A DNA stretch of 64,000 nucleotides, taken from the NCBI RefSeq assembly GCF_024166365.1, contig NC_064820.1:55529501-55593500 (forward strand). The letters are read 5' to 3'. Under the pieces are notes generated by a model that ran no database searches, had not been told where the DNA came from, and saw only the letters and a program-made list of their open reading frames with translations. This DNA is from Elephas maximus indicus. Taxonomy: Eukaryota; Chordata; Mammalia; Proboscidea; Elephantidae. Numbering within the stretch: position 1 is the first letter of the stretch; each line of letters begins with the position of its first letter. The translations under genes were made by a program, and so were the position numbers. Below, one piece after another: positions 11,807 through 23,153 of the stretch.

Positions 11807-13261
11807 CCAAATTACTTGGACCAGACTTAAACAGTCCCCTTTTGAATGATGGAAATTTTATTGACGTCACCAAAGTTAAAAAAGATACTTTTGAATAAAT
11901 TTATCTAAAAACCTTTAAGTGCTTAATTTCCCAATGAATGTATTTTTTTTTTTCCTATTTTCAATTAAACACACCCATATAAAATGTACTGAGCATATTT
12001 TGGTATTGTTTTTACTTTTTCTGGCCAATAAAATGTGTCTTAATGTAACACAGGAATCGAGATGTCTGAGATGTTAGAGGTTCATCTTTTTTAAGCACTT
12101 CCTGTCATAAAGTTCCTCTAGCTAATAGTTTGAATCATGCTACATTTGATGCTCAGTTGAGCAAGGTCCTTCAGAAGTTTTGGAATTAATGCGGTAACCA
12201 CTTCAAATAACTGGTTGACCTTGTTTTAATGAGGTGTAAGCACAAAGTGAGATCTTTTTCATGAAGAGTGATAACTTAAAACCCCCTGGGTTGTCAAGAG
12301 CAACTCTCCACTTCTCCACCCAACATTTTCTGCACTCAATGACCAGGTCCTGGTCTTACCGGCCAATCATTAACTATTTTGAGAACTTATTTGGAAATGA
12401 TCAATGTTTATTCTTCTCCAAAATTTTTTTCTTACAAACAGATTCACTAAGAATAAACAGAGGAACTGGTGAAATCATAGGATGAATGTAACAAAAATTT
12501 GAGCTATGAATCCTTTTTCACTTAAGATGGAAAAGTAAAAAACAGAACTGAAATACTTGCTCCTTCATTCACAGAACAAGTCGTGGTTCTGAAGATCTCA
12601 GACGCAATAGCTCATTGATGGAGACAAGATGCAGCTGACTGAAAGGATAAACCATTTCAATCCCCTATACAAGATCAGTCCCTATGAACTATTTTTTCTT
12701 GTTTTTCTCCTACGTGGGGAAGTCTCTTTCTTGCTCATAATAAATTGAGCAGCTAAACTAGGGGGAAAAGAGTATGGTAATATTCAGGAGTGAGAGGAAA
12801 AGGTGTAGAATGTGAATGAAGTCCATGTTACAGTATAAATATGCAACCTGAAATACTTTTAAATTTTAATGTAAGTGAAAGTAGCTCATCACTGATCTTC
12901 ATAATATGAATGAATGCATGAATAGGAATAATATTTAAAAAATAAGTAGAAACATTTTAAACTGAGTGCTCCTTCAGGATGGAGTGTGAGCAAATATCTG
13001 TCTTATACGTTTGTGTTGGGGTGGGGGGCTGGTTTATCAGAGGGAAATGGAAAAGAGGACCTGAAAGAAAAAGCAACAGAGCCATTTGAAGAATGCTTGA
13101 CTGAGGAAACAGGAAGGAGAGATATAGAGGTAATCTGGAATGAAGGGCCTGGAATACAAGAGTTAGGGAACTTGTTAGAATAAAGGCCAGTACCCTAGAG
13201 TCAGATCACAAGCACCCCAGCAAGCTGGAAAAAGGGTGGGCCTGAGCTCATAGAAGTATAA
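11807..13261. other. Unique sequence, no gene recognised
   Basis: AT-rich. It has ORFs of 74 codons (12261) and 65 codons (12986) without recognisable content. Confidence 0.4.
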
Positions 13262-13449
13262 AAACCAGTTGTTGAAGAGCCAACTCTGACTCTTGGCAAC
13301 TCCATTGTGTCAGCCTAAAACTATGCTCCATAAGATTTTCAATGGCTGATTTTTGGAAGTAGATCACTAGGCACCTCTGGGTAGATTTGAATCTCCAACC
13401 TTTCAGTTAGCAGCTGAGCACATGAACCATTTGTACCACCCAGAGCTCC
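13262..13449 (-). mobile_element. AfroSINE, diverged
   Basis: Minus-strand long variant with aatggctgatttttggaagt and the degraded head cccagagctccc. Strongly mutated, so probably an older insertion. Confidence 0.85.
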
Positions 13450-13580
13450 CATAGAAGTATAACCCTTCCAAAACAAAATCCATGGGGTCTAGGCCCAGAG
13501 ATGTGTTGTCTTTAGGCAAGCATTGACAAAATGGTAATTCCAATCACTATTTGCATGTCTCAAAACATTTAAAGGGCCCT

Positions 13581-13799
13581 AGGGAGCTCTGGTTGTACAG
13601 AGGTTAAAGCACTCTGCTGCATGCCAAAATGTCGGCAGTTCTAAACCACCACATGCTCCACTGTAGAAAGATGTGGCAGTCTGCTTTCACAAAGATTACA
13701 GGCTTGAAAACCCTATAGACAGTTCTACTTTGTCCTATAGGGTCACTATAAGTCAAGATCAACTCGACGGCAATGGGTTTGGTTTGGGGTTTGGTTTTA
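13581..13799 (+). mobile_element. AfroSINE, full length
   Basis: Head gggagctctggttgtacag, B box tcggcagttctaaacc, body gatgtggcagtctgctttc, and tail gggtttggtttggggtttgg. The tail is T/G-rich, not A-rich. Confidence 0.92.
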
Positions 13800-14259
13800 A
13801 TACATAGTTCACAGTTCACAAAAGTTCTGATTAAATGTCTGGTCTTCACCTTTCCCTAGTCCACAGTAACTCTGACCTGCTTCACATTCTTCCATCCCAG
13901 ATGAATTCAATGTCTATCTTGCCAACTGAATACCTCCCACCTCTGAACAGTACCTTCCACTATGAAATACTTCTCCAACTTGCTTAACATTATGGCTTAT
14001 TTTTCCTAAGAGAATCCACGTGCTTTTATTTTGGGCTGTCTCTCCTCAAGGCCACGTGTGTGTGGAAGGGAGAGATGTTGTGACTGTACTTATCAATAAT
14101 GATTTTGTCTCCTCATACACTGCATGTCCAGGGTGATACTTGGAGCTGTAAGAAGAAAAAATCTTATTCCATTAGAAAGGCCTTATCAATCAGGGCTCAG
14201 GGAGAGAATTAAGCCTGAATGCCCTAAGGCCTGTGTTGTATGCAATGATTTAACTTATC
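13800..14259. other. Unique sequence
   Basis: Nothing recognised. The right end carries one copy of the target repeat TCCTGTGCATC (14260-14270), which overlaps the next feature boundary. Confidence 0.4.
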
Positions 14260-14270
14260 TCCTGTGCATC

Positions 14271-14388
14271 CTTGGAAACTCTATGGGGCAGTTCTACTGT
14301 GTCCTATAGGGTCGCTATGAGTTGGAATCGACTCAAGTTGGAATCTACTTGACAGCACTGGGTTTGGTTTTGTTTTGTTTTTTTTTTT
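14271..14388 (+). mobile_element. 5'-truncated AfroSINE with target duplication and poly(T) tail
   Basis: Only the 3' half is present, from cttggaaactctatggggca onward. It ends in ggtttggttttgttttg and then about 12 T. It is flanked by a perfect 11-bp repeat TCCTGTGCATC at 14260-14270 and 14389-14399. It has no tRNA head, so it arrived already truncated. Confidence 0.92.
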
Positions 14389-14399
14389 TCCTGTGCATC

Positions 14400-14840
14400 T
14401 GGAACTGCATCAACATTGCACCACCCTTATAAGAACTTAGAAAATGGTTCTTCAAATCATTTTCTGTACAGTTTAATTCTCCTATGGAACCAATTGAAAA
14501 AGACTGCTTTATAGAGCACATTAAGGTTAAATATAATAGCTACTCTGCAAGGTACATATCAACAGGAGTTACAAGTATCAAGTTTCTCACAGTCCTGAGG
14601 GCCTGGCACAGTGCATAGCATTCAATAAATATTGGTTGAACTGAAGAATGAATGACTCAGTATTGGTAATTCCATCCAGAAAAACCTAACTCCTAAAATG
14701 CAAGGTTCCAAAGCAAACCAGCAAACTAACAGCAGAGAGCACCTGAATAGAATTCATTTACACTTTAACCTGTGCCTAGAAATTTATTAGTGTGATGCCT
14801 TCCTTGTATTAACCCATGGCTACATTGTACTCCCACTACC
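14400..14840. other. Unique sequence with an L2 tail trace
   Basis: 14590-14662 contains gcctggcacagtgcatagca and then ttcaataaatattggttgaa, an L2 3' end on the plus strand. Otherwise nothing is recognised. Confidence 0.55.
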
Positions 14841-15655
14841 TGTCTGTCAGTTTACCATACGGTGGTGGATTGTGTATTGCTGTGATGCTGGAAACTATGC
14901 CTCTGGCATTTCAAATACTAGCAGAGTTACCCATGGTGGACAGGTTTCATTGGAGCTTCCAGATTAGGACAGACTAGAAAGAAAGACCTGGAAATGTATT
15001 TTTTGAAAATTAGTCAATAAAAGCCTTATGGATTACAACAGAATATTGTCTGATACAGTGCTGAAGATAAGCCCTTCAGGTTGTGTTAGGATTGAACTGT
15101 GCCCTCCAAAAATATGTGTTATAAATCCTAACCCCCATATTTGTGGATATAATCCCATTTGGGAATAGGGTTTTCTTTGTTATATCATGAGGTCATATTA
15201 GTTTAGAGTGTGTCTTAAGCCAATCACCTTTGAGATATAAAAAATAAAACAAGCATATTAAGCACAGAAGCAAGGGAGCAAGGATAGGGGAATATAGATG
15301 CCAAGCCACACAAAGGTTGCCAAGGAGGCGAGGAACAGAAGCTGAAAAGAGACAAGGGCTTTCTCCCAGAGCCAACAGACAGAGAAAGCCTTCTGCTAGA
15401 GCAGACACCCTGAATTTGGACTCCTAGCCTTCTAAACAGGAAGAAAATAAATTTCTGTTTATTAAAGCCATCCACTAGTGGTATTTCTGTTATAGCAGTA
15501 CTAGATAACTAACATAGGTTGAAAGGCGCTACACAATAGTTGAAACGAAGGACTCAAACGCATCAATGATAATGAAGATGGCGCAGGATTGGGCAACTGT
15601 TATACATAAAGTTGCCATAAGTTGGAGGTGACTTGTCTGCAACGAACAACAGCAA
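14841..15655 (+). mobile_element. RTE-derived composite (5' UTR end plus 3' end), split by an LTR
   Basis: 14841-15083 matches the block that also opens the composite at 21305 (ctgtcagtttaccatacggt, ttccagattaggacagacta, gaaagaaagacctgg). It is interrupted by an LTR at 15084-15515. It resumes at 15516 and ends at gtctgcaacgaacaacagca, an RTE-type CAACAA-rich terminus. There is no coding region, so it would depend on RTE for movement. Confidence 0.78.
15084..15515 (+). mobile_element. Solo MaLR-like LTR
   Basis: Starts TGTTAGGATTGAACTGTGCC and ends agcagtactagataactaac at. Near the end, aggaagaaaataaatttctg supplies an AATAAA signal. AGGTTG flanks both sides (15078-15083 and 15516-15521). It belongs to the same LTR family as 32104-32616 and 50832-51315, with a divergent U3. 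Confidence 0.8.
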
Positions 15656-16046
15656 CATGGTACTCCACTGGTCCTTTTCTCTGAAGAAGGATTTAGTTGT
15701 GCACCTGGGCAGGCTGTATGAACTGGAACACAGTGCACAAAGTCAGAGAAGGAGCACTTTACAGAAAATAGAGCAAGAGAAAAACCCAAACCCAAGGGCC
15801 TGAATTTAATAGACACATATCCTATTTTTACCCTGGAAACCCACACTGAGGGGTAAGGGATGAACAAGGTCAGTACTTTATGACATTTCTAAACCAGTCA
15901 GTGCTTGCTGTTTAACCTCAGCATCAACAGCTTCCAATGAAACTTCCTGTTGCTTCATTTATCAGACGCAGCCTGATGAAAGCAGGTTGGGGAGTCATGG
16001 CGGGCCATGTCCTGTTTCTCTTCTCTGGTAAATGGGGATCCATCTT
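15656..16046. other. Unique sequence
   Basis: No gene or repeat that I can support. Confidence 0.4.
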
Positions 16047-16056
16047 CATACAGGAT

Positions 16057-16116
16057 GTAAAAACCAAAAACCAAACCAAACCCACTGCCATTGAGTCAAT
16101 TCCCACTCATAGCGAC
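16057..16116 (-). mobile_element. AfroSINE tail-only copy with target duplication
   Basis: About 60 bp from the A/C-rich complement of the tail (aaaaaccaaaaaccaaacc) to actcatagcgac. Only the last quarter of the SINE is present. It is flanked by CATACAGGAT at 16047-16056 and 16117-16126. Confidence 0.85.
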
Positions 16117-16126
16117 CATACAGGAT

Positions 16127-17390
16127 ATAGTGGTATGTAAAACAAACTAGCAAGAAACTGTCAAGGAGTTGCTGCAATCTTTTGACCCTCTGCAGTTTGC
16201 AAAGTTCTCTCATTGTAATTAGGAGTCAAGGCCGTGAATATTCCTCCCTTTTCCTCTACTCCTCTCTCCCTATCAGTGAATTTACTCTTCATCCTTCCGT
16301 ATGGATCAAGAATAAATTCCACCTGGATTATTGATCAGATTCAACAACATCAGTAATTACAGAAATAGAATGTTAAATGAAAGGAAAGGTTATAAACAAT
16401 GGGATCCTGGAAGGCAGCCAATCTCTCAACCTTGAATCAATGTCTTCCACAGCATAATTGTAAGAGCTGGACACAGGTGGAGGACAAAAGGCCCAAGCTG
16501 CCCAGCAGGGTCCCAAAGCAGCTGCTATCCTGTAAGTTCAAGTAGGGCGATGTGCTCAGACTTTCCGGAAAGTCCCACTTCTCTATGGAAAAAAAATACA
16601 CACACATATTATTCTTTTTTAAAGAAGACTACAGCTTAACAAATGAGCTCCAGCTGTTTAAAACTAGGCTGCTAAAATGAATTCCATACAAGAATATTCT
16701 TTGGGACTACAGCATTTTCATTAAATTAGGACCTAGATGACTCATTCACTTAAAGTATTGGCCTCTGCAAATCGAACCCTGAGATGGTTAAATACTGTTG
16801 ATGGGCATGTTAGTTGTAATAATGCTGTCTCCATTACTTAAAATCACAACTTCACTTAGTTTTAAAGTTGTATGTTTTTAAAAACAGAATGTTTGAATCA
16901 CTACCCAAAAGACACTGACCACACTAAAACTATGTGACTCATGGGAATGCTACTGAGTGGAAGGTGAAAGAATTCCACACTGGGATGCAGGAAACCTGGG
17001 TGTTGATCCCTATTTTACCGTTTACTGGTCACGTGAACTTGAACAATTCTTCACCTGAGTTGCTCAGCTATAATATACAGATGACGTGTATGGAACATCA
17101 TGGTGCATTGAGGTTCATTCTAGCTCTCAAATTGATGATTCCATGGCTTTTCAGGTATGGATTGTATTTTTAATATATATTATAAATTCAAACATAAGTA
17201 TATATAATTTGTCTCCTTAAATTGGTAGGATTTTCCCCCAGACTGTGTCTTATACTTCTCCCTAGGCTCTCTTTATTTCCCTTAATGTAATAAAGCTACA
17301 AGATTTTTTCTGGTTGCTCTTTCCCTGGTCTTAGTATCTGAACTTATGGTGACAGTGTTCTCGCCTAATGATCAAATACATCACTCTTAA
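16127..17390. other. Unique sequence, no gene recognised
   Basis: AT-rich. The 79-codon ORF at 16934 has no recognisable content. Confidence 0.4.
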
Positions 17391-17576
17391 CCAGTTGCCA
17401 TCAAATCAGTTCCAACCCATGGCAACCTCATGTGTGTCAGAGTAGACCTATGCTCTGTAGGTTTCTCAATGGCTGATTTTCCAAAAGTTGATTACCAGCC
17501 CTTTCTTACAAGGCACCTCTGGGTAGATACCAACCTTTTGGTTAGCAGCCTAGTGTGTTAATTGATCCATCCAGGG
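17391..17576 (-). mobile_element. AfroSINE, diverged long variant
   Basis: Minus-strand. It has ccagttgccatcaaatcagt, caatggctgattttccaaaa and aaccttttggttagcagcc, and the head is degraded. Confidence 0.85.
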
Positions 17577-18349
17577 AATTCCCAACAATCCTAAGTTGCT
17601 TCATTCTTTGACATATAAGTGCAGATTATTATGATAATTCAGATTAGTTCAGAGGACAGTTCAAACATATTGCTGAGTATTTTTGATAAGTTTTAATATT
17701 TGTCATATATTACACAAAATGATGCAAATAATTATAGTTAGATACTCAGTACATAAAACCTCAATAAATGTCTACAATGCACACAGCTCACCTGAGCAGA
17801 GTGACTAAAAGATTTTTTCTTTAAAAAAATTTCCATGTCTCAGGATATGGGGCCTTACAACGTAAAGGCCCAGAATGACTCTGGAATTACAAGGGAATCC
17901 CTGTGGTTCATTTTGTCTCTATGAATCCTTAAAAAGCCCTCTGTCATCTAAGATCATATTTCTGAAACTGAGAAAGACATATGGATACATGGCAGCAAGA
18001 AAAGGATTGGCCCAAGTCATACAGTAAACCCTGTACGTCTTCCAAGGGCATCAGTCTTACCTGATGGTACATAACATAAAGATTAAAATAAAAGTTTATA
18101 TGAGTCTCTAAAATAAAACAAGATATATGGAAGAGTTCTAAAATTTCCTGTAGGTGGCTTGGAAATATGCTCCTAAATCCAACCTCCCTACAGATTGGAA
18201 ATTATCCATTTTTTCTCCTCTGACATTTTGAGATACTTTATGGGGAAAAATTGAGGTGAATAGGTGTGAGGACATCTGAAAGTGTCTCTTCTTTGAAATG
18301 TGAAAGGACCTAAATAATAGAAAATATACATGTTTATTTTGCCCATCTG
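17577..18349. other. AT-rich unique sequence
   Basis: Nothing recognised upstream of the RTE element. Confidence 0.4.
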
Positions 18350-18379
18350 TTTTAGTGGCCAAAGGTAAAGAAAGTGAAG

Positions 18380-20638
18380 ATTTTTGCCAACTTTGCAGTC
18401 TGAAATTGATCAAACATGCAATCAAGATGCATTGGTCATTACTGGTGATTGAAACATGAAAGGTGGATCAGTAGTTGGAAAATATGGTCTTGGTGATATA
18501 AATGATGCCAGAGATCACATGATAGCATTTTGCAAGACTGATGACTTATTCATTGAAAATACTTTTAAAAAAAAAAAACATATACAGTGACTGTACATAT
18601 GCACCTCGACAGATAGAATACCCAGGAATCAAATGAAATACATCTGTGAGAAGAGACGATGGAGAAGCTCAATATCATCAGTCAGAACAAGGTCAGGGGT
18701 GACTGCATAACAAACCACCAATTGCTCATATGCAATTTCAAGTTGAAGCTGGAGAAAATTAGAGCAAGTCCGCAAGAGCCAAAGTACAACCTTGAGGATA
18801 ACTCACCTGAATTTAGAGATCATCTCAAGAATAGAGGACCCATTGAACGCTAATGACCAAAGACCAGATGAGTTGTGGAATGACATCACACATGTAGATA
18901 GCAAGGGGTCATTAAAAAGACAGGAAAGAAAGAAAAGATCAAAGTGGATGTCAGAAAAGATGCTAAAATTTGTTCTTGAACATAGAGCAAAAGAAAGAAA
19001 CGATGAAGTAAAAGAACTGAATGGAAGATTTAAAAGGTGGCTCAAGATGACGAAGTAAAGTATTATAATGAAATGTGCAAAGACCTGGGATTAGAAAACC
19101 AAAAGGGAAGAACATGCTCGGCATTTCTCAAGCTGAAAGAACTGAAGAAAAAATTCAACCATCAGTTGCAATAATGAAGGACTGTACGGAAAAAATATTA
19201 AACGATGCAGGAAGCATCAAAAGAAGATGGAAGGAATACAGAGTCACTGTACCAAAAAGAATCGGTCGACATTCAACCACTTAGGAGGGGGCATATGATC
19301 AGGAACCGATGGTAATGAAGGAAGAAGTCCAAGCTACACTGAAGGCGTTGATGAAAGACAAGGCTCCAGAAATTGACAGAATACCAATTGAGATGTTTCA
19401 ATAAATGAACGCAGCGCTGGGGGTGCTCACTTGTCTATGTCAAAAAATTTAGAGTTTAGCTACCTGGCCAACCGACTGGAAGAAATCCATATTTATGCCC
19501 ATTCCAGAGAAAGGTAATCAACAGAAAGTGGAAATTATCAAACAATATCATTAATATCACACGAGTAATTTTACACACAAGTAAAATTTTGTTGAAGATC
19601 GTTCAAAAGTAGTTGCAGCAGTACATCGAAAGGGAACTGCCAGGAATTCAAGCTGGATTCAGAAAAGGACGTGGAACAACAAAGGATATTATTGCTGATG
19701 TCAGATAGATCCAGGATGAAAGCAGAGAATATCAGAAAGATGTTTACTTGTGTTTTATTGACTAAGCAAAGGCATTCAACCACGTGGACCATAACAAATT
19801 ATGGATAACATTTCAAAGGATGAGAATCCCAGAACACTTAATTGTGCTCATGTGGAACCTGTACATAGACTCAGAGGTAGTTGTTTGAACAGAATAAGGG
19901 GACACTGGTGTGGTTTAAAGTCAGGTTGTATCCTTTCACCATACTTATTCAATCTGTATGCTGAGCAAATAATCTGAGAAGCTGGAGTCTGTGAAGAAGA
20001 ACTTGGCATCAGGATTGGAGGAAGAATCAGTAACAACTTGCAATATGCAGATGACACAACCTTGCTTGCTGAAAGTGAAGAGGGCTTGAAACACTTAACT
20101 GATAATGATCAAAGACTACAGCCTTCAGTAAGGATTGCACCTCAACATAAAGAAAACAAAAATCCTCACAACTGGACCAATAAGCAAAGTGATGATAAAC
20201 AAGGACAAGATTAAAGTTGTCAAGGATTTCATTTTACTTGGATCCCCAATCAACGCCCGTGGAAGCAGCAGTCAAGAAACCAAAGGACACATTACATTGA
20301 GTAAATCTACTGCAAAAGGCCTCTTCCAAGTGCTAAAAAGCAAAGACGTTACTTTAAGGACTAAGGTGCACCTGATGACCCAAGCCATGGTATTATCAAT
20401 CACCTCACATGCATGTGAAAGCTGGACAATGAATAAGGAAGATTGAAGAATTGATGCCTTTGAATTATGGTGATGCAAAGAATATTGAATATACCCTGGG
20501 CTGCCAGGAGGAAGAACAAATGTTTCTTGGAAGAAGTGCAGACAGAATGCTCCTTAGAAGCAAAGACTTCGCCTCACATACTTTGGTCATGTATGTTGTC
20601 AGGAGAGAACAGTCCCTGGAGAAGGTCATCATGCTTGG
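18380..20638 (+). pseudogene. RTE endonuclease/reverse transcriptase, decayed
   Basis: The endonuclease motif reads ITGD-stop-NMK at 18438-18460, with TGA at 18450-18452 where a Trp codon is expected. An aattttgcaagactgat-type segment and the AfroSINE-like AATAAATT are not part of the protein. The central region survives as open pieces, for example 18659-18853, 18792-19058 and 19075-19284. The reverse transcriptase active site YADD is intact at 20044-20055 within LQYADDTTLL. A C-terminal piece at 20135-20446 reads MHLNIKKTKILTTGPISKVM and ends SWTMNKED before a stop. Several frameshifts and stops rule out function. Base use is A-rich on the coding strand, as expected for this family. Confidence 0.88.
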
Positions 20639-21114
20639 TGTCTTAGTTATCTAGTGCTGCTATAACAGAAATACCACAAGTGGTTGGCTTTAACAAAGGA
20701 AATTTATTTTCTCACAGTCTAGGAGGCTAGAAGTCCCAACTCAAGGTGCCGGCTTCAGGGACAGCCTTTCTCCCTCTATCGGCTCTGGAGGAAGGTCTTC
20801 CTCAATCAATCTTCCCCTGGTCTAGGAGTTTCTTATTATAGCTACCCTGGGTGGGAAAGACCCAATCCCCTCCTGGTTCTACATTCTTGGTGCTAGGAAG
20901 TCCCCCTATATTGGATGCAGGCCACACTCTCAAAGAAACTCCCTTTCAACTGACTGGCTACTCACAGCAGATTCCATCATGGAGGTGACCACATGACGTC
21001 AAACCTCATCATGGAGGTGATCGCATCATCATACAACTGCCAAACTACCTCATAACTGCCAAACCACTGAGAATCATGACTCAGTCAAGTTGACACACAA
21101 CCTTAATGATTGCA
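20639..21114 (-). mobile_element. Solo LTR with ERVL-like front half and MaLR-like back half
   Basis: The target duplication is perfect: CTTGG at 20634-20638 and 21115-21119. Read on the minus strand, the first part (21114 to about 20900) matches the LTR of the ERVL provirus at 48467-49091 (ttaaggttgtgtgtcaactt, catgattctcagtggtt). The last part (about 20870 to 20639) matches the MaLR-like LTRs (tagactgtgagaaaataaat, agcactagataactaagaca). The RTE reading is continuous across the insertion. Confidence 0.92.
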
Positions 21115-21304
21115 CTTGGTAGACAGTCAGTGAAAAAGAGGAAGAATGTCATGGAGCTGAATTGACACAGTGGCTGCCACAATAGGCTCAAACATAGCAA
21201 TGACTGTACGAATGGCGTAGGACCAGGCAGTGTTTCATTCTGTTGTACATAGGGTGGCTATGAGCCGGAACCTAAAAACGCACCTAACAACAACAATAAC
21301 AACA

Positions 21305-21722
21305 CATTTGTCAGTTTGTCATACTGTGGTGGCTTGTGTGTTCCTGTGATGCTGAAAGCTATTCCTCTAAAATTCCAAATACCAGCAAGGCCACCCATGA
21401 TAGATAGCTTTCAGTGAAGCTTCCAGGCTAACACAGACTAGAAAGAAAGGCCTGGTGACCTACTTCCCAAATTAGCAAGTGAAAAACTTATGGATTACAG
21501 CAGAACATTGTCCAACTGGTTTGTTTTGAATATGTCACCAGTAGAGATCAATCGCTTGGAGAAGGCATCCTGTTTGGTGAAGCAGAGGGCCAACAAGGGT
21601 GTGGGAGACCCTCAGTGAGATGGATTGGCACAATAGACCCAATGGTGGACTCAAACATGCTGGCAATCATGAGGATGATGCAGGACTGAACGTTTTGTTC
21701 TGTTGTACGTAAGGTCACCATA
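21305..21722 (+). mobile_element. RTE internal-deletion composite
   Basis: It follows the RTE 3' end directly. 21305-21530 matches the 5' block of the composite at 14841. 21537-21722 matches the RTE 3' end (gagaaggcatcctgtttggt, gagatggattggcaca, tgttctgttgtacgtaaggt). The whole coding region is missing between them. Confidence 0.78.
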
Positions 21723-21754
21723 GATAGCTTTCATTATGAGTTTGTGTCTGAGTA

Positions 21755-21868
21755 TATTCAGCAGTTCAAATCCACCAGGCACTCCTCGGAAACTCTATGG
21801 GGCAGTTCTACTCTGTCCTATAGGGTCGCTATGAGTCGGAATCGACTCGACAGCACTGAGTTTGGTTT
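21755..21868 (+). mobile_element. AfroSINE, head-truncated
   Basis: Begins at the B box (cagcagttcaaatccaccag) and continues to cgactcgacagcactgagtt and tggttt. The body is close to consensus. Confidence 0.88.
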
Positions 21869-22958
21869 AGTTTATATATTTTGAAGTCCTTGGAGGACTG
21901 TCTGCCATCTACTATTGTGCTGCCTTGTGCTGTTTCTCACCCTTTGATATCTTCCTCACAGGAACATCTCAGGGTCTTATAAAGGTACCCTGATCCTGAC
22001 ATGAGGTTACATGTTTCTTATCGAGTATTTTTCTTATCTTTGCCAAGTCAATCAACATTATTTTGTGTAAAATGCTACCCAAGTTTTGTCCTGCATTATC
22101 AACAAAAGACAATATTTATAAAATGTATGATTCACTTCAGATAATTTGTGAAACTGAAACAGGCAAGGATTTTAAAACTTTCTAGTTGTAACAATAAGAA
22201 ATCTCTTGTTCACACACACACACTTCTACACAGAAAGTAATTCTTAAAACAAACAAACAAAATGATCCTGAGGTAGGGAAATAGTTTCTGCAGGCAGTGG
22301 AGTAAGAAATAAATATTACCAGGAACTGGCCACTGCTGTTACTGCCTTCCTTCTGCCATACAATAGGTTTCTCTTAAAAAAAAAATTTTTGTCACAGAAC
22401 GCCAGAGAAAGCCTGGTTTCCCTTTCACTTGTTTCTGCTCTGCAACAGTAAAGCTGGGGTCACAGATTTCACGTGGCCTCTTCCTTATTTTGGAAAACAA
22501 CCCTGGCACATTAGGTGTGGAGAGAAGAGAGGAGACCAGAGAAGAGAGCCAGTCTCACTGTGAGTCAGGAACTGAAGAAGAGGCTGTGGGAAAGTGAGCT
22601 AGCCTCCAGGGCCTTCCTATCTGACCACTGTGCCAAGCCACTCCTTTATCCCCCAGGAAAGAGGGGGTGGAGGAAGCCCTGTTACCACCGGAGAAGATCA
22701 ATCAGGAACTCTTTGGGCAGGGACAGCCACATACCCCAGCCTGCCAAAGACACAGGATAGATTTCAAAGGGACAGATATGGCAAGTCACCAATGAATCAG
22801 TCCACATGTATTTTTTACAGTGAAAACAGCTTTTTTTGTTTGTTTTGTTTTTAAATTCCTGCATGTTCATTATAAAAAAATCCAGACAACACAAAAAAAC
22901 AGAAGAAGCAAATATGAAAAGACTATCTGAAATAGGTGTATGATTTTTTTGAGAACCT
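21869..22958. other. Unique sequence, no gene recognised
   Basis: Includes a short CA run near 22211 and an A/T run near 22377-22389. The overlapping ORFs at 22515-22993 show no conserved motif. Confidence 0.4.
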
Positions 22959-22970
22959 ATTGTGTGCCTA

Positions 22971-23141
22971 AACCCAAACCAAACCAAACCCATTGCCCTC
23001 CAGTCAATTCCGACTCATAGCAATCCTATAGGACAGGGTAGAACTGCCCCATAGAATTTCCAAAGAGCACCTGGTGGATTCAAACTGCAGGACTTTTGGT
23101 TAGCAGCTGTGGCACTTTACCACTAAGCCACCAAGGTTTCC
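22971..23141 (-). mobile_element. AfroSINE, full length with target duplication
   Basis: Minus-strand, from aacccaaaccaaaccaaacc to gccaccaaggtttcc. Flanked by ATTGTGTGCCTA (22959-22970) and ATTATGTGCCTA (23142-23153), 12 bp with one mismatch. The target is an older L2-like repeat. Confidence 0.94.
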
Positions 23142-23153
23142 ATTATGTGCCTA

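Larger units (their letters stand above)
18350..21304 (+). mobile_element. RTE (BovB-like) LINE, 5'-truncated, split by an LTR
   Basis: Plus-strand LINE in two parts, 18350-20638 and 21115-21304, separated by an inserted LTR. It starts in the endonuclease domain, so the 5' UTR and the first part of the ORF are missing. It runs through the reverse transcriptase to a CAACAA-type 3' terminus (cacctaacaacaacaataac). RTE elements encode one protein with apurinic-type endonuclease and reverse transcriptase. The 3' end resembles the tail domain of the AfroSINEs, implying that the SINE uses this machinery. Confidence 0.9.
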
